NCBI GenBank assembly: GCA_028690155.1
Contig: JAQVBU010000001.1
Location: forward strand, 204,242-268,241
Direction of reading: 5' to 3'
Origin: Alphaproteobacteria bacterium
GTDB lineage: Bacteria > Pseudomonadota > Alphaproteobacteria > UBA9219
Length of the DNA stretch: 64,000 bases
Under the pieces are notes generated by a model. That model saw only the letters and a list, made by a program, of their open reading frames with translations, did no database searches and was not told the DNA's origin. Numbering within the stretch: the first letter of the stretch is position 1; each line of letters opens with the position of its first letter. The position numbers and the translations under genes were made by a program. Of this stretch, positions 16,862-25,633 are shown piece by piece.

Positions 16862-16944
16862 TTTTTCCTCCAAAGGCCGGGGGTAATTAACGAAGTGAAA
16901 GAAGGTTTCTAAAAAGCATGCGCGAGCCAATCCTTGGCCGGCAA

Positions 16945-17475
16945 TCATGGCGTTGGTTGTTTTTGCCAGAGGGCAAGGCGTGCGTTCGTTCTGATGCGAT
17001 TTTCCCCCGCAACGTTTTTCGCATTTTCGGCTTCTTTTCTTTGAAGCTCGAAAGCCGCATCGAACAGGGCGATGACGTTTGGGACTTCTATTTTTCTGAG
17101 AATCTTCCTGCCCACGCCGTCCCAGTCGATGGGCGGGACTTCTAAAAATTTGGCGACGGTTTCCAGAGGGACAATGCGGGCCGCGATGGCCAGCTCTTTG
17201 TCCATGATCTTAATCACTCGGATCAAGAGGTTAATTTGGGAGGCGTCCAAGGCTTCTTGTGAGACGTCGTGCCCGTATTTTTTATCCAGAGTGAGTAGCT
17301 TTAGGCCATAATTCGCTGCCAGGAAATGGAGCATATGATCCCTTAACTCTATCGTTTCTTTCAACGTGGCTACTGCGTAGATTTCTTTTAACAACGTCGG
17401 GGGAAGGCTATTAAAGGCCTCAACAATAGAGTCAAGCTGAGCGATTGTTGGGTCGTTCGGTTCTTTAGCAGACAT
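16945..17475 (-). CDS. hypothetical protein, duplicated copy 2 (176 residues)
   Basis: First gene of the minus-strand unit 17475-15002, with GGAGG eight bases before ATG. It is homologous along its length to the next gene: shared MSxKEPNDP start, GHxVxQEALDxSxI middle, AIAARxxPLExVAKxL, and a near-identical FDAAFELQRKEAENAKNVA block. Predicted helical, cytoplasmic, no motif. The copies have diverged more in the first third than at the end, so one copy may have changed its partner. The duplicated block spans about 610 bases, including the leader. Confidence 0.8.
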   Translation of the reverse strand: MSAKEPNDPTIAQLDSIVEAFNSLPPTLLKEIYAVATLKETIELRDHMLHFLAANYGLKLLTLDKKYGHDVSQEALDASQINLLIRVIKIMDKELAIAARIVPLETVAKFLEVPPIDWDGVGRKILRKIEVPNVIALFDAAFELQRKEAENAKNVAGENRIRTNARLALWQKQPTP

Positions 17476-17648
17476 TTTTTTCCTCCAAAGGCCGGGGGTA
17501 ATTAAAAAAGTGATGCCCTAAAAACGCCATAAAAATTATCACAGGAGGCCTATAACACAGGCTTTATTGCATGGGCAATCCTTTCAAGGTTGCGTGCGTT
17601 TGGTTAACATCGCTCCTTGATTGCGTCGGCGGTGTTAAGGGTAAAACA

Positions 17649-17709
17649 AAGCGGTTTCCCAACCGCTTAAGAAGACGTAGGACAAAAGGCGGCTCGCGCG
17701 CTTTTGTCC
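17649..17709 (-). terminator. pair of hairpins downstream of the deacetylase gene
   Basis: Two stems follow the minus-strand gene ending at 17735: GGACAAAAG with a 12-base interrupted loop (17680-17709), then AAGCGGTT/AACCGCTT with loop TCCC (17649-17668). On the minus strand the latter is followed by TGTTTTA. Together they make a credible tandem terminator. Confidence 0.55.
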
Positions 17710-17734
17710 CCACCGTCTTTTCTGTCGGATCGGC

Positions 17735-18697
17735 TCAGGGTGCCGCCAAGAGAGCGCGCATCACGGCGGCGGCCGACGAGGCGCTGGCATGGATGTCGTA
17801 GCCGCCTTCCAACACGACGATCGTCCGGCTCCGGCACTTTCTTTCGGCAACCGAGAGAAGGTCGGCCATAAGCCGAAAATAGTCGTCCGTTTCCAACGAT
17901 TGGCAGCTCTTGTGGTCATTCTTGTGCGCGTCGAAACCGGCCGAGACGAAAAGGCAATCGAAGGCCTCTTGTTCCAATCTTCCCAACACAAGATCTTTCC
18001 ATCGTTGAAGCCACGCCTCGCGCGGAAGATGGGGCTCCATGGGCACGTTCAAGATGTTGCCCGCGCCCGTTTCCTCCGCATAGCCCGATTCGGGCCACAG
18101 GGGAAGCTGGTGCGTGCTGCAGAAAAAGACGCTGGGGTCCTTTTCGAAAACGGCTTGGGTTCCGTTGCCGTGATGCAGATCGAAATCGACGATGGCGACG
18201 CGTCCGAGGTTGTATCGTTTTTGAGCGTAGCGCGCGCCGATGGCGATGTTGTTGAACACGCAAAACCCCATGGCCTTGTCGGGCAGGGCGTGGTGGCCGG
18301 GCGGCCGCACCGCACAGAACGCGTTGGTCGTTTTGCCGGTCAAGACGTCGTCGACGGCGCCCGTCACCGAACCGACGGCGTAAAGAACGGCGTCGCCGGA
18401 CTTCGGGCACAGAACGGTGACCTCGCCTTCATCGTAATCGGAAACGACGTCGTTGACCTCGATTTCCCGATACCCGCTTTGGGGGACGGAGTCGAACACA
18501 AAGTCCACATAGGCGGGCGTGTGAACGAGAAGGATGTCCTCCTTGCGTCCCGGCGCGACGGCGGGCCATCTCACGTCCTTGAAGGATGGGTCCTTCAAGG
18601 CCATGACGATTTCCTTCAAGCGTGCCGAGCGTTCCGAATGATTCACGCCGGGGTCGTGATCCACACAATGGGGATCGTAATAGCACGAAGTTGTCAT
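17735..18697 (-). CDS. histone deacetylase-family (Zn) deacetylase
   Basis: This 320-residue protein contains all landmarks of the arginase-fold deacetylase family: RPPGHHA (His 135, 136), DFDLHHGNGT (Asp 171, 173, His 175), SAGFDAH (Asp 256), and GGYD with the catalytic Tyr at about 300. Bacterial members remove acetyl groups from acetylpolyamines, acetoin-type small molecules or acetyl-lysine; the sequence alone does not tell which. Its ATG overlaps the stop of the upstream double-GNAT gene by four bases, so the two are co-translated. The pair looks like an acetylation/deacetylation module. Terminator hairpins follow. Confidence 0.92.
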   Translation of the reverse strand: MTTSCYYDPHCVDHDPGVNHSERSARLKEIVMALKDPSFKDVRWPAVAPGRKEDILLVHTPAYVDFVFDSVPQSGYREIEVNDVVSDYDEGEVTVLCPKSGDAVLYAVGSVTGAVDDVLTGKTTNAFCAVRPPGHHALPDKAMGFCVFNNIAIGARYAQKRYNLGRVAIVDFDLHHGNGTQAVFEKDPSVFFCSTHQLPLWPESGYAEETGAGNILNVPMEPHLPREAWLQRWKDLVLGRLEQEAFDCLFVSAGFDAHKNDHKSCQSLETDDYFRLMADLLSVAERKCRSRTIVVLEGGYDIHASASSAAAVMRALLAAP

Positions 18698-19752
18698 AGC
18701 GGTTCAGCCGACGTTCTTAGACGGCGCTCCCTGAGTTGAGACGTGGGACGGAGGCTTTCGTGGCGGGTCTTCTCGGCCACGGCGGCAAGCGCGTCTCCGG
18801 AAAGACGGCGGACGACCATGGGATCGTTGCCGTACGACAAAGGTTCCATGCCGTACTGCCCCAGAACGGGCGTCCAAAAAGAGGTGTCGGCATTATCGAT
18901 GGTGAAATCGACATGGCCGTCCCACATTTTTTGCCGTTGAGCCTCGGCGAAATAGTCGAGGATCGAACGGGCAAGAGCCGGATCGTCTCTTTTCAGGGCT
19001 ACGCGTTCCAGATGAAGGCCGCTTGTCGTCCTGAACGTTGAGTAGTTCCGGTACGCGACGGCGGCGCCGACGATCTCGCGGTCGCACGTTTCCGCGACCG
19101 CCATGACGAAGTCCCGGTTCACAAGAGCGCGGCCGGACAGGGGCGTGTGTTGGCAGGAGAAACACGCGGCGACCGCCTCGCTGTCCGCAGGTGTCATGCG
19201 ACGAACGGTGTAGGGTTCCGCGCCCTCGTCGTCGCGTGGCTCCCGCTCCATCAGACCGAACGTGCGCCAGGTATGCCTGTTTTCAAACCGCTCGGCTTTC
19301 AGCCCGTCGTAAAAGGCTTGGGCTACATGGTTGCTGTGTGCGCACTCCCATGAAATGTAGGACACGCCCCGTCGCTGCGCCAGTTGAGCCAGTGCCGACA
19401 TGGCGAACGATCCGATGCCGTGACCACGCTCGGCCTTTGTGGTGACGATGTCCTCAAGATACAGCCCTTCGCCCATCCTGCTGACGCAGGAGGTATAAGT
19501 CACGGCGGCCAACGGCTTTTGCGTGGCGTCGTCAACGACAAGAAAGGCGTTGATGCCGTCGGGGGCGCCCACCGCGTTCCACAACGTGTCGATTTCTTCG
19601 CGGCTCTTTGTCGTGCTGGCCGAATGTTGGGCGGCTTGTTCGCAGATCAGGGCGGAAAAAGCCTCCTTGTACGCTTCGGTGACGGGCTGGACCGCCAAGG
19701 ACGTGCGCGTCCGTTCTTGAGGGGCAAAGACGCGGAAAGAACAACTTTCCAT
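18694..19752 (-). CDS. double-domain GNAT acetyltransferase-like protein
   Basis: The 352-residue protein has an N-terminal GNAT domain with the acetyl-CoA loop ERGHGIGSFAM (about residues 111-121, Q/RxxGxG/A type) and the following TWRTFGLM strand. A second half (residues about 185-330) also looks GNAT-like (PYTVRRMTPADSEAVAAC start) but lacks the glycine loop, so it is probably degenerate. ATG 19752 has GGAGA and is preferred to the upstream TTG. It is translationally coupled (ATGA) to the deacetylase gene, so acetyl transfer and removal may act on the same substrate. Substrate unknown. Confidence 0.82.
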   Translation of the reverse strand: MESCSFRVFAPQERTRTSLAVQPVTEAYKEAFSALICEQAAQHSASTTKSREEIDTLWNAVGAPDGINAFLVVDDATQKPLAAVTYTSCVSRMGEGLYLEDIVTTKAERGHGIGSFAMSALAQLAQRRGVSYISWECAHSNHVAQAFYDGLKAERFENRHTWRTFGLMEREPRDDEGAEPYTVRRMTPADSEAVAACFSCQHTPLSGRALVNRDFVMAVAETCDREIVGAAVAYRNYSTFRTTSGLHLERVALKRDDPALARSILDYFAEAQRQKMWDGHVDFTIDNADTSFWTPVLGQYGMEPLSYGNDPMVVRRLSGDALAAVAEKTRHESLRPTSQLRERRLRTSAEPL

Positions 19753-20250
19753 AATAATCTCCAAAAAATTTTGTAAGGGGTGCCGATATACGGTCTAAAC
19801 GGGGCTCAAAAGCTGGTGCCCGACAGGAAGGCGGCGCGTGTCAAGAACGGGCCGCCTACCGTTTTTTGGAGGGTTTTTTCGCGGCGTTGACAGAGGCGTC
19901 GATACCGAAAGCCGACGCAGCCGCAGAGCTGAGGGAAAAATCGACGGACGCCGCGTTCCACACGCATCCCCGCCCGTCGCCTTCTTGAGGACGAGGCTCA
20001 GCAGAGAGTGATTCCGTGTGAAACAAAATTAACATGTCAAAACGTCTAACGTCCTTATTTTCAAGAAATTTTTATCATGGTGCGCCTTTTTCTGTCAAAT
20101 ACTATCATAAAAGTCCGAGAGAAAAGCCGGACGGCGCGCGCCGAATTTTTGTTTTGTCCATTCGAGATAGATCCTTAAAAGGAAAAAGCGCGCGTGTTGT
20201 CGACCCCCACGCGGTGCCGAGGGATTTGAGGCAAACGGAAGGCTGTTGCG
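19753..20250. other. divergent intergenic region, no gene seen
   Basis: This 498-base gap lies between the GNAT and DUF3142 genes. It should hold two divergent promoters. An AT-rich core with several A/T runs is at 20020-20110. No convincing small gene, RNA or repeat was seen. Confidence 0.35.
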
Positions 20251-21030
20251 ATGAGCCATCATTCTTGTTCCGGAAGCAACGTGTTGTCCCATCCGCGTCG
20301 CGGTCTTTACGGCGTGGCCGCCTTTTTCTTTATCGTTCTTGTGATGTGGCCCCTTTTCAAGGAGTTTGCGGTTTTTCAAGACGAAGGACGATCGTATTGG
20401 CTTTGGGCCGGCATAACGGAGATGGATCTTCCGGCGGGGAGCGTTGATGCCCTCTATATCTATCAGGGCGTGATCGAGAATCGTTCGGGGGAGGTGAGGT
20501 ACAGCCGACACGGTCTTTTTCCATTTCCCCTGCGGAAAGGAAAAAAGGTTTACCTTGTTTTCCGGCAGGAGGGCGATTGGCCCGAGGCTCGAGCCATGGC
20601 CGCTCTTTACGAAGAAACGGCCTCGGCTTGGCGACGCCACGCCGTGAACGTTCGAGGACTTCAAATCGACGCGGACGTTCCAACCTCAAAGCTCGAAGCC
20701 TACGGCCGTTATATCGAAGCGCTTCGAGCCGCCCTGCCGCAAACAGAAGGGCTTAGCGTGACGGGTCTTTGCGACTGGATCGTTCGCGGCGATCCCGCCG
20801 CTTTGCGCCGGCTCGCGACGGTGGCGGACGGGATTGTCTTTCAATTCTATCGCGGACGAAGGCCCCTTGCCGACGAAGCCTTTTATGCCAACGCCCTTAA
20901 GAAGGCCAATTATCCTTTTCAGATAGGATTGCTTGAAAAAGGCGGGATTTCGAACGCCGTTGCGGGTCTTAAAACGAACCCTTACTATAAAGGCGTGGTC
21001 TTTTTTATTCAGAAAGAAGGCGCCCCATGA
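20251..21030 (+). CDS. DUF3142-family membrane-anchored protein
   Basis: The 259-residue protein has an N-terminal hydrophobic helix (GVAAFFFIVLVMWPLF, residues about 21-36), then a periplasmic or exterior alpha/beta domain. GLQIDADVPTSKLEAYGRYI and LSVTGLCDWI are typical of the DUF3142 family, thought to resemble glycosidase-like barrels. Function is not established. The stop overlaps the ATG of the next gene by four bases (ATGA at 21027), so the two act together. GGAAGG precedes the start by eight bases. It is transcribed divergently from the acetyltransferase/deacetylase pair. Confidence 0.82.
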   Translation: MSHHSCSGSNVLSHPRRGLYGVAAFFFIVLVMWPLFKEFAVFQDEGRSYWLWAGITEMDLPAGSVDALYIYQGVIENRSGEVRYSRHGLFPFPLRKGKKVYLVFRQEGDWPEARAMAALYEETASAWRRHAVNVRGLQIDADVPTSKLEAYGRYIEALRAALPQTEGLSVTGLCDWIVRGDPAALRRLATVADGIVFQFYRGRRPLADEAFYANALKKANYPFQIGLLEKGGISNAVAGLKTNPYYKGVVFFIQKEGAP

Positions 21031-23144
21031 AACGCATTCTTCCCGTCCTTTCTCTTGTGGCGTTTCTTGCCATGGGAGCGCAGGCCTTCGCCTGTTACGG
21101 CCCTTTCCCACCCGTTTACGATGCTCCGCCCTATATCGATCCGGACTATCGCCCCTTGACGGACTATGTTTCTTACAGCCCCAAGACAAAGTTTGTGCTT
21201 CTCATGAAGGACGACGCGCCGTCGTTCGAGGGGCATCTTGATTTTGGCTTTAAGTTTGACTGGACTCGGGAGGATGGCTCTTGGGACCGGGCCGGCTTCA
21301 TCGACCGCGTGCTTCAACGCTATCGCGACGAAATCGCAGGCCTTCTGAAGTCCAAAAATATTGAGGACAAAAGTCTGGAGCTTTTTAAGAAGGACGATGG
21401 GTGGGATAGGGGCTGCTCGCGAAGCATGATCGATCGATACGCTTCTTTTTTGCGGGCCGTTTTCGCCGACCCCGCCGTGACGGGCGGGTACGACTTGTTC
21501 GTTGACGCAAGGCAAAAAATTCCCGCCGTTTGCAAAAGTCCCCGCGCCTCGACGGCGGCGGAGGATCTGGCGGCTTTGAAAAAGATGCCCGGAACAGGCT
21601 TGTATCCGTTGTATTTGGAAGCGACGCAGGCTCTTTATAAAAAAGATTTCGACAAGGCCCTGAAAGGGTTCAGGGAACTCGCCGCGCGGCAACGACCGTC
21701 GTCCTGGCTTCATCAGGCGGCTCTTTACATGATTGCCCGTACGGAACTGGTCGCTGCGCAAGCCCCATGGGACGGCTATCGCAGAGAGGGTGTCGATCAA
21801 CAACGGCTGAGCGCGGCGAAAAGAGATTTCGAGGCCTATGTCGCCCAGTATCCGTCCGGACTTTATGCGAAAAGCGCGCGTGGGATCCAACGGAAAATCA
21901 TGTTTTTGGCGGACGACCAGGCTTCGCTAGATGACGCTGTTGCCGCTTACTTCAACAATGTGTTCGCGGATTTTCCGCCCTCTTCCGAGGCGGCGATCCG
22001 TCGGAGCGCCGAGGCCTTCGCCGAATACAAGAACTTCCATAAAGGGGCACCCTCTCCCGAGAAAGACAGCCTTTTTGCGCTGGCGTACAAGCTTTTCCGT
22101 TCGAAAGAGGGGGTGCCTGAAGAGTGGTGGTCCGCTGCCGCGGACGCGTTACAAAAAAGAGAGGACCGCGCGACGCGGCCCGCGTTGTTTCGCTTTGTCC
22201 AGGCGTACCTTCTTTTCCGTCAGAAAGAGTATGACGCGTTGCTGAAACGGACTCCGCCCGAAGAGACGCTTCAAAACACGGTCCTCTCTTTGAGCACCGA
22301 AGTTTTGAGGGCGCGGGCCTTGGCGGGGAAAAACGACATTCCCGCCGCCATCGCGGCCTGGCGCCGCATCGCCTCCGTGGCGCACGACGATCAGTCGCAG
22401 CTTCAAATCGCGGCTCTTTATGCGAACGACGGGGACTTCGCGGGCCTTTTCGGAAAAGACTCCGGGATAACCAATCCAAACGTCCTTGCCGACTTCGCCG
22501 TCTTTGCCACGACGGAAGACGATCTCCGTTCGGTCTTGCGGGACGTCGAGCTCGCCGAGCCGACACGCACGGCGCTCGAACAGGCGTTGTTCCAAAAGCT
22601 CCTTCTCCGGCGCGACTATGCCAGCATGGCCGACCTCTATAAAAAAGCCAAGGGCCCCAAAGGGTACGCTTCCATCCGTGCCGCCGTCGAAACCTTGGCG
22701 CATGACCCCAACGATCCGGCAAGCCTGGTGGCTGTCGCCACCTATATGTATTATCACGCCCTGATGCCGAAGTCGTCCACCTACAGGGACTTAAGCTTAA
22801 CGGACTCCGACGCCTTGGCCGAGCTGTCGCTCGCGTGCGTCCCGTGCCGCCGCTACCTTGAGAACAACGCGTCGTTCGTTCCGCCCATCCAGAACTTCCT
22901 TGATGCTGCGGCTTTTTTCGAGCGGACGGGAGAGCGCTCCGATGTCGAGGCCGAGGCCCTCCATCGCCTCATCGAATGCACCGAAGGCGTCGAGCGCAAG
23001 TGGATGTGCCAGTGGTATACGGAATCGGATTCCTCACAAACCAAGCGCCGCACCGCCAATCAGGGCGAAAAATGGTTTCGTCGTTTGCACAAGAGATATC
23101 CATCCTCGCCGTGGACGGCCAAAACGCCCCATTATTATCCGTGA
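21027..23144 (+). CDS. large exported helical-repeat (TPR-like) protein
   Basis: The 705-residue protein starts with a clear signal peptide (MKRILPVLSLVAFLAMGAQAFA, cut after about residue 22). The body is alternating helices rich in Ala, Leu, Lys and Arg with TPR-like spacing (YLEATQALYKKDFDKALKGFRELAA near residue 195). CVPCRRYLE and CTEGVERKWMCQW add Cys pairs that suit a periplasmic location with disulfides. It is coupled to the DUF3142 gene. A weak hairpin with a T-run (23233-23252) follows. Probably a periplasmic scaffold or partner of the DUF3142 protein; biochemical role unknown. Confidence 0.8.
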   Translation: MKRILPVLSLVAFLAMGAQAFACYGPFPPVYDAPPYIDPDYRPLTDYVSYSPKTKFVLLMKDDAPSFEGHLDFGFKFDWTREDGSWDRAGFIDRVLQRYRDEIAGLLKSKNIEDKSLELFKKDDGWDRGCSRSMIDRYASFLRAVFADPAVTGGYDLFVDARQKIPAVCKSPRASTAAEDLAALKKMPGTGLYPLYLEATQALYKKDFDKALKGFRELAARQRPSSWLHQAALYMIARTELVAAQAPWDGYRREGVDQQRLSAAKRDFEAYVAQYPSGLYAKSARGIQRKIMFLADDQASLDDAVAAYFNNVFADFPPSSEAAIRRSAEAFAEYKNFHKGAPSPEKDSLFALAYKLFRSKEGVPEEWWSAAADALQKREDRATRPALFRFVQAYLLFRQKEYDALLKRTPPEETLQNTVLSLSTEVLRARALAGKNDIPAAIAAWRRIASVAHDDQSQLQIAALYANDGDFAGLFGKDSGITNPNVLADFAVFATTEDDLRSVLRDVELAEPTRTALEQALFQKLLLRRDYASMADLYKKAKGPKGYASIRAAVETLAHDPNDPASLVAVATYMYYHALMPKSSTYRDLSLTDSDALAELSLACVPCRRYLENNASFVPPIQNFLDAAAFFERTGERSDVEAEALHRLIECTEGVERKWMCQWYTESDSSQTKRRTANQGEKWFRRLHKRYPSSPWTAKTPHYYP

Positions 23145-23304
23145 CGGCGGCTTGTCGCCCTTGAAGTCTGTTTTAAAGGGTCGTACACTGAAAAACACCG
23201 GAAATTGAAGGGGCTAGGCGTAATGACAGGAGCCGGCGACGGCCGGTTTTTCTTATCCTGTGTTTTGATCGCGGCACGCTCCACTGAACTTTTGGGATGG
23301 TCGT

Positions 23305-25005
23305 ATGAAGATTCTTATCACAAGCGCGCTTCCCTATATCAACGGGATTAAGCATCTGGGGAACCTGGTGGGCTCGATATTGCCTGCCGATGTGTATGCC
23401 CGGTTTAACAGGCAGCGCGGCAACGAGGTTCTTTTCATCTGCGCAACCGACGAACACGGCACGCCTGCGGAACTGGCGGCGCAGGAGCAGAACATGCCCG
23501 TCGCCGCGTATTGCGACAGAATGCATAAAGTGCAGGCCGACATCTATGCCCAATTCGACATTTCGTTCGACGAATTCGGTCGCAGTTCGCATCCGGACAA
23601 TCACGCGCTGACCAAGCATTTCTCGAAGAAACTGGAAGAGCACGGCCTGATCGAAGAACGCTCCATTCGTCAGCTCTACTCCGTTGACGACAAGCGGTAT
23701 CTTCCCGACCGCTACGTTCAGGGGACGTGCCCCCACTGCGGTTATGAAAGGGCGCGGGGCGATCAATGCGAATCGTGCACGCGCGTTCTCGACCCGACGG
23801 ATCTTGTCAATCCGCGTTCGGCCATTTCAGGCAGCACGAACCTTGAGATCCGCGAGACCAAGCATCTGTTCCTGAAACAATCAGCCATGGTCGAGCCGCT
23901 CGAAAAATGGATCGATTCGCATACCGACTGGCCCGACGTCGTGATCGGCATCGCGAAGAAATGGCTCAAGGAAGGGTTGGAGGATCGGTGCATCACACGC
24001 GACCTGAGTTGGGGCGTGTCGGTGGACCGTCCGGGATTCGAGGGCAAGGTCTACTACGTCTGGTTCGACGCGCCGATCGCCTATATCGCCACGACGAAAA
24101 CGTGGTCGGACAAGGCTCCGAACGAACGGAATTGGCGCGACTGGTGGTGCGAGGGCCACGACGTGCGCTACTATCAATTTATGGCGAAGGACAACGTTCC
24201 CTTCCACACCATCAGCTTTCCCGCGACGTTGATCGGCAGCGGCGAGAACTGGAAAAAAGTCGACCAGCTCAAGGGATTGAACTGGCTGACGTATTACGGC
24301 GGGAAGTTTTCGACGAGCCAAAAGCGCGGGATCTTCACCGATGCGGCGCTTGAGGAGTTTCCCAGCGACTATTGGCGTTATTGGTTGATGGCGAATATTC
24401 CCGAAAGCGGGGATTCGTCGTTTTCGTTCGAAAAATTCGGCGAACAGGTCAACAAAGATCTGAACGGCGTTTTGGGCAACTTCGTCAACCGGATCACGAA
24501 ATTCTGCGTCGCCAATTTCGGCGCGCACATTCCTGAGGGCGGTTCTTTCGGGCCCCACGAAGAGGAACTCGTCGCGGACCTTGAGGCGCTTATCAAGGAA
24601 TACACGGACAATTTGACGGTGCCGGAGTATCGCAAGGCGATGGCGAGCTTGCGCGCGATCTGGGTCAAGGGAAACAACTACCTTGCCGCGGCCGCACCGT
24701 GGACGAGCATCAAGACGGACAAAGATGCCGCCGCCGTCGCGACGCGCGTGGCCTTGAATCTGTGCCGTCTTTTCGCGGTGCTGTCGGCACCCATTATTCC
24801 GGCGACCGCCGCCAAAATTCTGAAGGCGTTCGGCGAGGAGACGGCCGTTCCTTCCTGGCCGACAAGCGTTAGGGTTGCGCTCGATGCGCTCAAGCCCAAA
24901 ACGCCTTTCGAGCCTATCCCCGTTCTATTCGAACGCATTCCGCCGGAACGGATCGAGGCGCTGACCGAAAAATACGGCGGCGGCGAATCCGGGCCGGTCG
25001 CCTGA
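23305..25005 (+). CDS. metG: methionyl-tRNA synthetase
   Basis: The 566-residue cytoplasmic enzyme charges tRNA-Met with methionine using ATP. Class I motifs are present: HLGN (the HIGH site, residues about 17-20) and KFSTSQ (the KMSKS site) around residue 334. A zinc knuckle, CPHC and CESC (residues about 137-155), marks the type with a zinc-binding connective peptide. The C-terminal anticodon-binding helical domain is complete, without the optional tRNA-binding extension found in some bacteria. The start ATG at 23305 is directly preceded by GGGATGGTCGT, a modest ribosome site. Single-gene unit. Confidence 0.96.
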   Translation: MKILITSALPYINGIKHLGNLVGSILPADVYARFNRQRGNEVLFICATDEHGTPAELAAQEQNMPVAAYCDRMHKVQADIYAQFDISFDEFGRSSHPDNHALTKHFSKKLEEHGLIEERSIRQLYSVDDKRYLPDRYVQGTCPHCGYERARGDQCESCTRVLDPTDLVNPRSAISGSTNLEIRETKHLFLKQSAMVEPLEKWIDSHTDWPDVVIGIAKKWLKEGLEDRCITRDLSWGVSVDRPGFEGKVYYVWFDAPIAYIATTKTWSDKAPNERNWRDWWCEGHDVRYYQFMAKDNVPFHTISFPATLIGSGENWKKVDQLKGLNWLTYYGGKFSTSQKRGIFTDAALEEFPSDYWRYWLMANIPESGDSSFSFEKFGEQVNKDLNGVLGNFVNRITKFCVANFGAHIPEGGSFGPHEEELVADLEALIKEYTDNLTVPEYRKAMASLRAIWVKGNNYLAAAAPWTSIKTDKDAAAVATRVALNLCRLFAVLSAPIIPATAAKILKAFGEETAVPSWPTSVRVALDALKPKTPFEPIPVLFERIPPERIEALTEKYGGGESGPVA

Positions 25006-25015
25006 TATAAAAAGG

Positions 25016-25028
25016 GCCGCCGTGCGGC
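25016..25028 (-). terminator. compact terminator after the minus-strand 120-residue gene
   Basis: Stem GCCGC/GCGGC with loop CGT. On the minus strand it is followed by CCTTTTTATA. It overlaps the stop codon of the convergent gene and lies eleven bases past the metG stop, so it may serve both. Confidence 0.55.
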
Positions 25029-25390
25029 TACACGGATCTTAAGATGAGACGCAACGTTCTCGCCGCTTCCTGCGCCACGGGCGCCGAGGACGACCCGGAT
25101 CTGAGTCGGAGGTGTTGCGCGGCCGCAAACGGAAGAGGATCGAGAACCGTGCAGTTTCCGGCCGTGGCCACGGCGCTCAGTTCATTGCCGTCCTGGGTTT
25201 GCATGTCGGCCCATGTCGAGCCATCGTCGGCCGACGTTTGAAACGTGATGGAGGCTTCGGTCCATTCGGAAGGCAAAGCAAGGCCAAACAGCCGAAGGCC
25301 GTGAAGATTGATGGGGGCCGAAAGCGAAGCCCCTTCGGCAAAGGTTGCCGGAAGCGTTTCGAGGGCACAGTACGAGTCTTGAAGCGACAT
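25028..25390 (-). CDS. small beta-rich protein, phage-structure-like
   Basis: This 120-residue protein starts at ATG 25390 (AAAGGA upstream); the open frame continues to 25453 but without a site. The pattern 'ASITFQTSADDGSTWADMQTQDG' and 'LDPLPFAAAQHLRLRSGSS' reads like beta-sandwich proteins I associate with phage structural modules of alphaproteobacteria. This memory is not checked by search. No other phage genes surround it, so it would be an isolated remnant or a domesticated protein. No signal peptide. Confidence 0.7.
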   Translation of the reverse strand: MSLQDSYCALETLPATFAEGASLSAPINLHGLRLFGLALPSEWTEASITFQTSADDGSTWADMQTQDGNELSAVATAGNCTVLDPLPFAAAQHLRLRSGSSSAPVAQEAARTLRLILRSV

Positions 25391-25451
25391 GGCGTCGTCC
25401 TTTCCAATCCGATAAGTACGAAAAAGATGGAGAAAAAACGGCGGCGTCCAC

Positions 25452-25479
25452 AAAAAAAGCCCCGGTCAACGACAGGGGC
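25452..25479 (-). terminator. terminator of the manC-epimerase-ugd operon
   Basis: GCCCC/GGGGC stem (25459-25463 and 25475-25479) around an 11-base loop. On the minus strand it runs into a seven-base T stretch (25452-25458). It lies 155 bases past the ugd stop. Confidence 0.65.
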
Positions 25480-25633
25480 CAACGGTCAAAAGGACGCAAA
25501 CCGCCGTGGAATTGTCAATACGTGATCCCAAGGAAAAAGTCAAGGGATTTTTCCCATTTTCTGAGCGGGCCTCTAAAAAGATGAGGCGACCGCGTCCGGC
25601 CTCGCCCCATTTTTTGAAAACGAAAATCTTAAG

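Noticed and set aside
17789-18739. 316-codon open frame antisense to the deacetylase gene
   Set aside because: The minus-strand deacetylase has every catalytic motif; the opposite frame has none.
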